NCBI RefSeq assembly: GCF_900099775.1
Contig: NZ_FMTM01000010.1
Coordinates: 62,001 to 126,000, forward strand
Direction: 5' to 3'
Length of the DNA: 64,000 nt
DNA from: Rhizobium mongolense subsp. loessense
Lineage (GTDB): Bacteria > Pseudomonadota > Alphaproteobacteria > Rhizobiales > Rhizobiaceae
Below the pieces are notes generated by a model. That model did not search any database. It worked only from the letters and a program-made list of their open reading frames with translations, and had not been told where the DNA came from. This document shows positions 55,289-63,259 of this stretch, piece after piece. The position numbers were made by a program, and so were the translations under genes. Each line of letters starts with the position of its first letter. Within the stretch, counting starts at the first letter, position 1.

Positions 55289-55687
55289 ATGAACCAGAGA
55301 GTATTGATCGTAGAGGACGAGTTCTTGATCGCCCTCGACCTTGAAGCAACCGTTCAAGCCATGGGCATGGAAGTGACGGGGCTTGCCGCAAACAAGGAAC
55401 AGGCGTTGCGTTTTGCGCCGACGGCGGACGTCGCCTTTGTCGACGTCAACCTGTCGGATGGTGCGACTGGGCCGGAAATCGGCCGCCGGTTGGCGGAAGA
55501 CCACGGCATTGCCGTTGTCTTTATGACAGGCAACCCGGAGATGGTGGCAGGAGGCGTCAAGGGGACGCTCGGCGTCGTCAAAAAGCCGGTCAAGCCGTCC
55601 GTCGTCGAACAGTCGCTGAAGTATGCCGTCGCACGCCGCACTGGCGCGCTCGCTGCCGTTCCATCGCAGATGCTGGTCTTTGCCTGA
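55289..55687 (+). CDS. Single-domain response regulator
   Basis: 132-aa CheY-like receiver without output domain. ATG 55289 (AGGATAACC upstream) gives MNQRVLIVEDEFLIALDLEA; acidic pocket EDE, phospho-acceptor Asp in VAFVDVNLSDGATG, Thr in VVFMTGNPE and Lys in VVKKPVKPSVV. Orphan here: no histidine kinase nearby. Convergent with the TetR gene (3 bp between stops). Rhizobial proteins of this form often act in general-stress or phosphorelay pathways. Confidence 0.88.
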   Translation: MNQRVLIVEDEFLIALDLEATVQAMGMEVTGLAANKEQALRFAPTADVAFVDVNLSDGATGPEIGRRLAEDHGIAVVFMTGNPEMVAGGVKGTLGVVKKPVKPSVVEQSLKYAVARRTGALAAVPSQMLVFA

Positions 55688-55690
55688 CAC

Positions 55691-56386
55691 TCAGCCGCTG
55701 ACGGCCGCAAGATCTCGGCGCTTGGCGGACGTCGCCGTGCCATAGGCGCGAAGGAACGTCCTGACCGCATTGCGGGCGGCACTTTCGAGTTGCTCATCAC
55801 TCGGCGTTTGCCCGAACAGCATCATGATCTGCAGATCCGCATTCCCGAGAGCGAGGAATTGTCGCGCCGCCACATCGAAGTCCTCGATCTTCAGCGCACC
55901 ACTGGCGCTCAACCGCGCAAACAGAGCACCGAGCGCGGAAATGATCCGGCCTGGGCCCTGCTGGCGCCAGGTCTCGAAAAGATGCGGATAGCGCTCACCT
56001 TCGTTCTGGACGAGACGACGCAGGAACTTTCCGTCCTGGTTGCAGATGCAGTTCTTGTTGATCCGGATCGCAAAGGCGACAAGGTCTTCTTCCAAATTGT
56101 CGGCATTGACCGGAAATGTTGCCAGCATCGAAAAAATCATCGAATTGGCGCGCTTCAGCACGTCGTCTACGACGGCGACGAACAAAGTCTCTTTCTCGCA
56201 ATAGTGATTATAGATCGTTTGGCGCGAGACATTGGCCTCAACCGCAATCTCGTCGATGCTTGCCCCTGCAAAGCCCTGGCGGCAGAATACATCCGCGGCT
56301 GCTTCCAGTATGGAAGCTCGCTTCTTGAACTGGCCGCGCTGGGTCGGCCCATCCACTCTCTTTTCGGGTGGCGCGAGATTTTTCAT
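55691..56386 (-). CDS. TetR-family regulator
   Basis: 231-aa repressor. ATG 56386 chosen; the frame upstream to 56425 runs into the operator. HTH: ASILEAAADVFCRQGFAGAS, IDEIAVEANVSRQTIYNHYC; the C-terminal ligand domain ends with a basic tail. Divergent from a Bcr/CflA exporter with an inverted repeat between them, so it probably represses the pump until a toxic ligand binds. Confidence 0.9.
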   Translation of the reverse strand: MKNLAPPEKRVDGPTQRGQFKKRASILEAAADVFCRQGFAGASIDEIAVEANVSRQTIYNHYCEKETLFVAVVDDVLKRANSMIFSMLATFPVNADNLEEDLVAFAIRINKNCICNQDGKFLRRLVQNEGERYPHLFETWRQQGPGRIISALGALFARLSASGALKIEDFDVAARQFLALGNADLQIMMLFGQTPSDEQLESAARNAVRTFLRAYGTATSAKRRDLAAVSG

Positions 56387-56414
56387 CGCTCTAAGGATAA
56401 TGCGTCTTGACGTT

Positions 56415-56446
56415 TTAGACAACACTGTCTAATTTTACACGCGTGT
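56415..56446. promoter_or_regulatory. Probable TetR operators
   Basis: TTAGACA–ACAC–TGTCTAA (56415–56432) is a perfect inverted repeat, 29 bp upstream of the TetR ATG; four bases on, ACACGCGTGT (56437–56446) is a 10-bp perfect palindrome. Both lie in the divergent gap to the MFS gene. Confidence 0.65.
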
Positions 56447-56599
56447 CCAAAATACTTGACACGTCGGTTCGCATTCGCTGACGCTTCTCCCAAGCGCGTC
56501 GCAGCTTGCAGCCGCCCCTCATTTGAACCCTTCGAGAGCAACGCGGCGGAGAGACCCAGTCCGCTTCCTTCGCTGCGCATTTTATGAAAGATCATCAAA

Positions 56600-57799
56600 A
56601 TGACCGCTTCATTCTTTCGCATTGCGCTCATCCTTGGGCTTTTGTCAGCCATAGGTCCCTTTGCCATCGACATGTACCTTCCGGCGCTGCCTTCGATCGG
56701 CGCCGATCTGGGCTCGGATAACAACATCACCCAGTTGAGCCTTCTGTCGTTCTTCATTTCCTTTGCGCTGGCCCAGCTGCTTTACGGTCCGCTGTCGGAC
56801 ATGTGGGGTCGCAAGCTGCCACTTTACCTGGGCATCGGCATCTTCACCGTTGCCAGCATCGGCTGCGCGCTGGCGCAAGACATAGAAACGCTGATCGCCT
56901 TCCGCTTTATCCAGGGCATCGGCGGTGCGGCCGGCATGGTCATACCCCGCGCTGTTGTTCGTGACATGCACACCGGCGTTCAGGCAGCCCGTCTAATGTC
57001 GCTTCTCATGCTCGTCTTTTCAATTTCCCCCATTCTTGCTCCGCTGGCCGGCAGTGCGGTCATCGAGTTCTACGGCTGGCGCGGTGTCTTCTGGGCGGTG
57101 ACGATCGCGGCCTTCATCGGGCTCGTGCTGCTTGCCACACAGCTTGACGAGACTCGTCCGACGAAGGATCGCAAGGGCAGTAGCCTCGGCAGCGCGATGT
57201 CTGCCTATGGCTTCCTTTTGCGCGACAGGAACTTCTTGACGCTCACCTTCATTGGCGGTCTTGGGATCTCGAGCTTCCTCGTCTATCTCGCCAACTCTCC
57301 ATTCGTGCTCATCCAGCACTACGGCCTGACGCCGACGCAGTACAGCTTCGCCTTCTCCGTCAACGCCGTGTCCTTCTTCGCCGTTTCGCAGGCGACCGGC
57401 TGGCTCGGCGAGCGCTTCGGCCTCGTTCGCGTCATGCGCTCAGCCGTCACCTTCTATTGCCTCGTCATGGTCGTGATGGCCGTCGTAATGGCGGCGGGCA
57501 TCAACCAGCTTCCGGTGATGGCCGTCTTCCTTTTCATCGGATATGGCTTTCTCGGACTTGTCATTCCAACGAGCGCGGTTCTTGCTCTGGAGGATCACGG
57601 TCAGATCGCAGGTACGGCCTCGTCATTGATGGGGACGTTGCACTTCGTCATTGCCGCTGTCGCAATGGTGGTGTCCAGCCTGTTTGCCGATGGTACGGCC
57701 GTTCCGATGGCAGCAGGCATTGCGACCTGCGCGCTGCTTGCCTTCGTCCTGACCCAGGCAACGCTTGGCCGCCGCGCCGCCGCAGCACCGGCTGAATGA
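56600..57799 (+). CDS. Bcr/CflA-family multidrug efflux MFS transporter
   Basis: 399-aa 12-helix inner-membrane exporter. Opening IALILGLLSAIGPFAIDMYL and PALPSIGADLG are typical of the drug:H+ antiporter-1 Bcr group; motif A reads YGPLSDMWGRKLPLYLGIGI, and motif C-like IQGIGGAAGMVIPRAVVRDM. Controlled in all likelihood by the divergent TetR gene. Substrate unknown. Confidence 0.92.
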   Translation: MTASFFRIALILGLLSAIGPFAIDMYLPALPSIGADLGSDNNITQLSLLSFFISFALAQLLYGPLSDMWGRKLPLYLGIGIFTVASIGCALAQDIETLIAFRFIQGIGGAAGMVIPRAVVRDMHTGVQAARLMSLLMLVFSISPILAPLAGSAVIEFYGWRGVFWAVTIAAFIGLVLLATQLDETRPTKDRKGSSLGSAMSAYGFLLRDRNFLTLTFIGGLGISSFLVYLANSPFVLIQHYGLTPTQYSFAFSVNAVSFFAVSQATGWLGERFGLVRVMRSAVTFYCLVMVVMAVVMAAGINQLPVMAVFLFIGYGFLGLVIPTSAVLALEDHGQIAGTASSLMGTLHFVIAAVAMVVSSLFADGTAVPMAAGIATCALLAFVLTQATLGRRAAAAPAE

Positions 57800-57835
57800 C
57801 GATTGCGGCCGCGTTTCCAAATGACGCGGCCCATT

Positions 57836-58873
57836 TCATGGATTGAGGAAAAAGGCGTCGCTTTCGCCTGGGACCAGTTCCAGCGGCCAGATCGTGTTGC
57901 GCGCGCCCTTCGGATAAAATTTCGCAAAAGCGGGCATGGTCGCAAGCAGCGTTTCGGCCAGTTCGACGCCGAGATCGCGCAACGACATGCGGAAGCAGGT
58001 GAGGGCAGGTTGCAGGAATTTGGCGCGTGGCTCCTCACGGAAGCCGATCACTGCCAGATCGCGCCCTGGTACGACGCCTGCCTCGACCAAGCGTCTGTAA
58101 AGACCAATCGCCATCAACTCGTAGATCAGGATGATCGCTGTCGGCTTGTTGTCCAAGAGCAGCAATTCGTGTCCGGCCTGGTAGCCACCTTGTTCGCTCG
58201 ATTTGACGCGGATGACGAGCTTGGGATCATACGGGATGCCGTGGCGCTCAAGCGACTGCTGGTATGCATCGACGAAGACATAGCCGAGATTGATATCGCT
58301 CGAAGGTGCTGCGATCGCGATCCTACGATGCCCCTTGGCCACCAGGCGGTCGACCGCCGATGCCGCCACGCCCTCGAAATCAAGATCGATCCAGGTGTAG
58401 TTGCCGCCCGATGAGCTTCGTCCGAGCGCGACGAAAGGAATCTTGGCTTTCACCAGAAGATCGATGCGCCTGTCGATCCGCTGCGTCGCTGAAATAATCA
58501 TCGCGTCGACGACGCGCCGCGCCACCATGCGCTTCAGATATTCATAGGGATCCTCGTCGCTGGGGCAGGGCAGCATCACGAGGTCGAGCTTGTGCCGCGC
58601 AAGTACGCTTTGAAGACCGCCGGTGAGGCCGAGAAAAAAGTTGTCGCTATTTTCGACGGTTTCCTTGCTGGATTCGATCATCAATCCGATAACGTTGGTC
58701 GTGCCCTGCCTCAGGCTGCGGCCGGACTGATTTGCCACATAGCCGAGCTCTTCGGCAGCCGCCAGCACGCGCTTGCGCGTTTCCTCGTTGACGTCCGGTT
58801 TGTCGTTTAGCGCGCGGGAAACCGTCCCGATCGAAATGTCGAGATGCTTGGCAAGCTGTCGGATCCCCTTCAT
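57836..58873 (-). CDS. LacI-family transcriptional regulator
   Basis: 345-aa repressor. HTH KGIRQLAKHLDISIGTVSRA with hinge GYVANQSGRSLRQGTTNVIG; effector domain with VVDAMIISATQRIDRRIDLL, GHRRIAIAAPSS and DLAVIGFREEPRAKFL. Convergent with the MFS gene (36 bp). Upstream 58874–59119 contains no transporter or enzyme gene, so the target operon is not evident; a GGAA–TGCGT–TTCC dyad about 65 bp upstream could be an autoregulatory site. Confidence 0.9.
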   Translation of the reverse strand: MKGIRQLAKHLDISIGTVSRALNDKPDVNEETRKRVLAAAEELGYVANQSGRSLRQGTTNVIGLMIESSKETVENSDNFFLGLTGGLQSVLARHKLDLVMLPCPSDEDPYEYLKRMVARRVVDAMIISATQRIDRRIDLLVKAKIPFVALGRSSSGGNYTWIDLDFEGVAASAVDRLVAKGHRRIAIAAPSSDINLGYVFVDAYQQSLERHGIPYDPKLVIRVKSSEQGGYQAGHELLLLDNKPTAIILIYELMAIGLYRRLVEAGVVPGRDLAVIGFREEPRAKFLQPALTCFRMSLRDLGVELAETLLATMPAFAKFYPKGARNTIWPLELVPGESDAFFLNP

Positions 58874-59119
58874 CGGCTGCGTTCTTCCTCCCCGATAAAA
58901 ACGCGTGATCTGCTCTTATTGCCACAGGAATGCGTTTCCGCAAAGCGGCCGCGGTCCCGCTCCTGGGCGGCAGCGGTGTGCGGGATAGACGTCAGATCCG
59001 GCGCGAGACGAAGATGCCGCATCGTTTTCGCGGCTGCCAGCCGACGTCCATGGTATGTCCTCATCGCGATTTCGGCAGGCAAACACCAGCCCCGGCGGCC
59101 TGGCCGCCAGGGCTGGAAG

Positions 59120-59359
59120 TCATCTTGTGTTGGGCCAGATGCTCCGAAATCTCGCCGCCCCGTATGCGTCCTCGGCCTCCGGAAGGCCGATATCGCGGCG
59201 CATACGATCTGACAGTTGGGAGACCTGGTCCACCGTTTGGTGATGCCTCCAGGCGGCCAGAACCAGCGCGCGCGCTGTCCTCCAGACGCCAAATTTCTGG
59301 TAAAGTTCATCGACGGTCGCCGAAAGGGTTTCAGCAACTATTACTTGTGCTTCGCGCAT
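59120..59359 (-). CDS. DUF1127 (YjiS-like) small protein
   Basis: 79-aa protein ending in the DUF1127 pattern QVSQLSDRMRRDIGLPEAED. The N-terminal half (ARALVLAAWRHHQTVDQ) is basic-aromatic. Small DUF1127 proteins in alphaproteobacteria have been linked to RNA maturation and phosphate/C-N control. ATG 59359 lacks a strong ribosome binding site. Confidence 0.7.
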   Translation of the reverse strand: MREAQVIVAETLSATVDELYQKFGVWRTARALVLAAWRHHQTVDQVSQLSDRMRRDIGLPEAEDAYGAARFRSIWPNTR

Positions 59360-59815
59360 GATTTTTTCGTCCCGGCGCGCTCAAGCAGCCAGGTCCTCTC
59401 GAAAGTTAAAAAGACACACGGAGGCGAACGTGGAACACACGCAGTCGTTCGGCGGTCCGGCTCACGTCAGGTCAGGTTGGGGAATGCCAAAATGGCAGTA
59501 ATCCGCGGTTTATACGGCCTCGGAGGAGTGTCGGCCCGGATTGGATGCGCAACGCATCGACGTCTTGCGAGCCATCCCGCCAGCGGGGCGTATAAACACG
59601 AGAATGGGATTCATTTCACGCCTCCTCTGATTAAATTTGCGAGATGGACATATATTTGCATAACGGCGGATGATCAGCAATATTAAATCTGGAATTGTAG
59701 CTATCACTTGAGAAGTTTGTTGCATAACGGCAACACGCCATCGTGCGACACCTCTGTCGGCGGCATCGAGAGTGACCTTCGGCGAATGGCGGGTGCCACG
59801 CATCGAGCACTGGGG
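59360..59815. other. Intergenic region with short repeats and a small ORF
   Basis: Apart from the 34-codon ORF listed separately, this AT-richer stretch holds TTGCATAACGGC twice (59656–59667 and 59720–59731); the second is inside the inverted repeat TGTTGC–ATAACG–GCAACA (59718–59735). No gene-length coding sequence is recognisable. Confidence 0.5.
59510..59614 (-). CDS. Possible 34-aa small protein
   Basis: ATG 59614 is preceded by AGAGGAGG at ideal spacing, much stronger than for most genes here. The product MNPILVFIRPAGGMARKTSM plus 14 residues is short and basic, without a recognised family. AT-rich sequence upstream could hold a promoter. It may be a genuine small protein or leader peptide. 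Confidence 0.35.
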   Translation of the reverse strand: MNPILVFIRPAGGMARKTSMRCASNPGRHSSEAV

Positions 59816-60859
59816 TCAGGGGGTGAAGCTGTCGCGGACGATAAGTTCCGGAATGACCCTCTCGTAAGCAGGTGGCAGGTCCGGGCTGGCAAGCCGACGC
59901 TCGACGAGGTCGACGGCACGCTGTGCCATGACGACCGGATCCTGGCGGAAAGTCGTAAGCCGGTAGCTGAGCCAGGCCGCCGCCGGCACATCATCAAAGC
60001 CGATCACGGCGACGTCATCCGGTATCCGCAAGCCGAGCGTCTTTCGGACATGATCCATCAATCCGAAGGCAATCAAATCGTTGGCGCAATAAACCGCATC
60101 GGGTCTTTCGGCCCGGGAGAAGAGTTGACGCGCGGCATCGATGCCGCTGTCATAGTCGGAATCTATGCCGCGTCCGACCGAGACCGAAGCGCCGAACTCC
60201 TCGGCTGCCGCCAGGAAGGCATCCTCGCGCTCTGCAATGCTGGACGTTGCCGAATGCGACGCTGCAACGGCAAGCCGACGGTATCCCTTGTCAAAGAAGG
60301 CCGCCGCTGCCTTGCGGGACGCTTCGGCGTTTCCGGCACTCACATGATCCGCATCCGGTTCGGTGCGGCCGATGACCACCAGCGGCTGGCCGTTGCGATG
60401 CGCGATATCTAAGAAGCTCGCGGGTGGGGATCCGGAAAGAATGATCGTTGCTTCGGCGCGGTGGCCGATCAACATCTTCTGCGCTGCAAGCAGTTCATCC
60501 TCGGTCTGGCCGGTGTTGATCAGGATCGGGATACTGCCCCGCTTTATCAGCGCCTTTGCAAGTGCTGCGGCCAGATGGGCGCGAAAGCCGACTTCCGGCC
60601 GCGTCGCAACGATGCCGACCAGGCGGCTTTGATTTGCAAGGACGCCGCGTGCCAGATCGTTGACATGATAGCCAAGCTCCTCGGCGGCCTTGTGCACCCG
60701 CTCGCGGGTGGCGGGCGCAACGCTTGCGCCTGGAGTGAACGTCCTTGAAACAGCGGAGCGTGATACGCCCGCAAGCTCTGCGACTTGATCTGCGCTGACA
60801 AATCGCATGCGCTCCTTGCGCTTGGTCTTGTTTCCGTCGTTCGTCGGGCCGGCTTTCAT
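59816..60859 (-). CDS. LacI-family regulator of the adjacent sugar operon
   Basis: 347-aa repressor from ATG 60859 (AAAGGAA upstream; ATG 60865 is the alternative). HTH VSADQVAELAGVSRSAVSRT, hinge HVNDLARGVLANQSRLVGIV, effector domain with DAVYCANDLIAFGLMDHVRK and VAVIGFDDVPAAAWLSYRLT. Divergent from the Gfo/Idh–isomerase–binding protein operon, whose promoter contains two operators. Confidence 0.92.
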   Translation of the reverse strand: MKAGPTNDGNKTKRKERMRFVSADQVAELAGVSRSAVSRTFTPGASVAPATRERVHKAAEELGYHVNDLARGVLANQSRLVGIVATRPEVGFRAHLAAALAKALIKRGSIPILINTGQTEDELLAAQKMLIGHRAEATIILSGSPPASFLDIAHRNGQPLVVIGRTEPDADHVSAGNAEASRKAAAAFFDKGYRRLAVAASHSATSSIAEREDAFLAAAEEFGASVSVGRGIDSDYDSGIDAARQLFSRAERPDAVYCANDLIAFGLMDHVRKTLGLRIPDDVAVIGFDDVPAAAWLSYRLTTFRQDPVVMAQRAVDLVERRLASPDLPPAYERVIPELIVRDSFTP

Positions 60860-61155
60860 TGGCATTTCCTTTGTCCACCCGCGAAAGTACGTCTGCCGCC
60901 AGGAACCGCTTGATCATTAGCATAAGCATGCGCCGGTGCATCACTGCAATCTGAGGTGCACTGACGCTTGCCGTGTGAAGAGGGGTCGTCGTGTTTGCCC
61001 TCATCGCCGTGCACCTGGTTTGAGGTTTAGTAAAATGTCCGTTTGACAGCCAGATGATGGGCCCCCATGACCGTGCTGCATTGCAATGTGGATTTGCCTA
61101 AGATCGCGCATTTAAAGCTGTTTTCCGCAGCATCTCGTCCCCGCATCGCCCTCTA
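60860..61155. other. Intergenic region between LacI regulator and sugar operon promoter
   Basis: No coding stretch is recognised here. It presumably contains the regulator's own promoter, but I cannot point to clear boxes. Confidence 0.4.
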
Positions 61156-61199
61156 TTGACAGCAAGAAACGTTTCCGCTTAGTATCGTAAACGTTTACG
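61156..61199 (+). promoter_or_regulatory. Sugar operon promoter with two LacI operators
   Basis: TTGACA (61156–61161), 18-bp spacer, TAGTAT (61180–61185). GAAACGTTTC (61166–61175) lies between the boxes, and CGTAAACGTTTACG (61186–61199) directly after the -10. Both are perfect palindromes with the central ACGT of LacI/GalR sites and their centres are 22 bp apart. Confidence 0.82.
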
Positions 61200-61245
61200 G
61201 ACACGCCGACGAGGAATTGCTGGACGCGCGCCGCGGGAGGAAATC

Positions 61246-62280
61246 GTGACATTGAATGCAGTTCTGTGCGGTTGCGGAGCCATGTCCAAAGGCTGGCTGC
61301 GCGCCTTAAAGGAAACCCCGACTCTAGCCGAAACGATCGCGGTCACCGGCCTCGTCGATGTGAATCTGGCTGCGGCCGAAGCGCTCACCTCGGAGTTCGG
61401 CCTGAACAACGCCTCCATCGGCACCGATCTTTCCAACGTTATTGCAAAGGCGAGGGCGGATATCGTCTTCGACGTCGTCATCCCGGCTGCCCGTTTCAAT
61501 GTCGTCTCTACGGCGCTTAAGGCGGGATGCCACGTGCTAAGCGAAAAGCCGATGGCTACCTCGCTGGCGGAAGGAGCCGCCCTGATCGATCTTGCGGCAG
61601 AGGCCGGCAAGATCCATGCGATCATCCAGAACCGACGCTTCATTTCCGGTGTTCGCCGCATGCGCCGTTTTGTCGAAAGCGGTGCAATCGGCGATGTGAC
61701 CGGGATCCATTGCGACTTCTTCGTAGCCCCGCATTTCGGCGGCTTCCGCGAGGACATGGACAATGTCCTGCTTCTCGACATGGCGATCCATACCTTCGAT
61801 GCCGCACGATTTGTCGCCGGCAAGAAGCCGCTCGCCGTCTATTGCGTCGAGCGCAATCCAAAAGGGTCGTGGTATCGTCACGGCGCCTCTGCCAACGCCA
61901 CCTTTGAATTCTCCGACGATGTCGTTTTCACCTATCGCGGCTCCTGGTGTGCCGAAGGCCAGCGTACGAGCTGGGAGAGCCAGTGGCGTCTCGTCGGCTC
62001 CAAGGGAATGCTGACTTGGGACGGGGATGAAACATTCCGTGCCGCGGTTGCCGGCGAAGAGACGGGCTTGCTTCGCGGCTTTACGCCGGTCGATGTTCCT
62101 GGGCCGGAGCGGGACGAGGAGACGCGCGGCCATGCCAGCGTCATTGCCGGTTTCGTGGACGCCATCCGGACCGGCAAGCAGCCGGAAACGGCAAGCAGCG
62201 ACAACATTAGAAGCCTTGCCATGGTCTTCGGCGCGATCGAGAGCGCTAGAACCGGCAAACGCGTTGAAATTTCAGCATAA
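61246..62280 (+). CDS. Gfo/Idh/MocA-family sugar oxidoreductase
   Basis: 344-aa NAD(P)-dependent dehydrogenase. GTG start with GGGAGGAAATC upstream. Rossmann start LNAVLCGCGAMSKGWLRALK, the family EKP motif in GCHVLSEKPMATSLAEGA, and LLDMAIHTFDAARFVAGKKP containing the catalytic-type D...H. Possibly oxidises a sugar or inositol derivative brought in by the downstream ABC system. 11 bp before the isomerase gene. Confidence 0.9.
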   Translation: MTLNAVLCGCGAMSKGWLRALKETPTLAETIAVTGLVDVNLAAAEALTSEFGLNNASIGTDLSNVIAKARADIVFDVVIPAARFNVVSTALKAGCHVLSEKPMATSLAEGAALIDLAAEAGKIHAIIQNRRFISGVRRMRRFVESGAIGDVTGIHCDFFVAPHFGGFREDMDNVLLLDMAIHTFDAARFVAGKKPLAVYCVERNPKGSWYRHGASANATFEFSDDVVFTYRGSWCAEGQRTSWESQWRLVGSKGMLTWDGDETFRAAVAGEETGLLRGFTPVDVPGPERDEETRGHASVIAGFVDAIRTGKQPETASSDNIRSLAMVFGAIESARTGKRVEISA

Positions 62281-62291
62281 GGAATGAGATC

Positions 62292-63194
62292 GTGAGCAAT
62301 CCTGCAAAATCCATACGTATCGGAACTATGGTCAGCGCGTCCAAGGGCGGCGCCGACAAGCGCATCGGCCAGATCGCCGATATGGGGTTTGAGAGCTTCG
62401 AGCCCTTCTTCTGGCAGACGACCAACGGCCAGGATCTCGCCGAGCTCGGCAAACGCTCCCGCGACGCGATCGGCGATCGGGACATTACAATCTCGACGCT
62501 CGGCATGTTCGGCAATCCGCTAGAAGAAACCGATATCGACTTGCAGACCCTGCGGGGCTGGAAGGAGTGCATCGACAATGCCCATCATTTTGGTGCCACC
62601 TGCGTTGCCGGCTTTACCGGCCGCATTCGAGGCAAACCGCTGACCGACAGCCTGCCGCGCTACAAGCAGATCTGGAGCGAGCTTGCCAAGCGCGCCGCCG
62701 ACAAGGGCATCAAGATCGCCTTCGAAAACTGCGCGATGGACGGCAACTGGGCAACCGGTGATTGGAACATCGCGCATAATCCGGATGCCTGGGAGCTGAT
62801 CTTCAATGAGACGCCGGACGACAATATCGGCCTTGAGTGGGAACCCTGCCACCAGATGGTCTATCTGATCGAGCCGCTGCCGCAGATCCGAAAGTGGGCA
62901 AAGAAAATCTTCCATGTCCACGGCAAGGATGCGACGATCCGCTGGGATGTCATCAAGGAGCATGGCATCTTCGGCAAGGAAAAGTTCGTCTTCATGCGCA
63001 CGCCGGGTTTCGGCGACAGCAACTGGACGGACATCATTTCGGAGCTGCGTCTGGCCGGCTGGTCGGGCTCGATCGATATCGAAGGCTGGCACGATCCGGT
63101 TTACCGCGACGTGCTGGAGATGACGGGTCAGGTCTACGCATTGAATTATCTGAAGCATGCCCGGGGCGGCGATTTCGTCGCCGATCCGGTTTGA
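62292..63194 (+). CDS. Sugar phosphate isomerase/epimerase family protein
   Basis: 300-aa xylose-isomerase-like TIM barrel. GTG start with AAGGAATGA upstream. Metal and substrate ligands are likely in KIAFENCAMDGNW, NIGLEWEPCHQMVYLIEP, KIFHVHGKDATIRWDV and SIDIEGWHDPVYRD. Such proteins often act with Gfo/Idh/MocA dehydrogenases on keto-sugars; the exact substrate is unknown. Confidence 0.88.
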   Translation: MSNPAKSIRIGTMVSASKGGADKRIGQIADMGFESFEPFFWQTTNGQDLAELGKRSRDAIGDRDITISTLGMFGNPLEETDIDLQTLRGWKECIDNAHHFGATCVAGFTGRIRGKPLTDSLPRYKQIWSELAKRAADKGIKIAFENCAMDGNWATGDWNIAHNPDAWELIFNETPDDNIGLEWEPCHQMVYLIEPLPQIRKWAKKIFHVHGKDATIRWDVIKEHGIFGKEKFVFMRTPGFGDSNWTDIISELRLAGWSGSIDIEGWHDPVYRDVLEMTGQVYALNYLKHARGGDFVADPV

Positions 63195-63259
63195 TCATAC
63201 CGCGCCCGGCAAGGAGGATTTTGCCGGGCAGTCGGGGATAACCACAAAGGAGGAGAACC

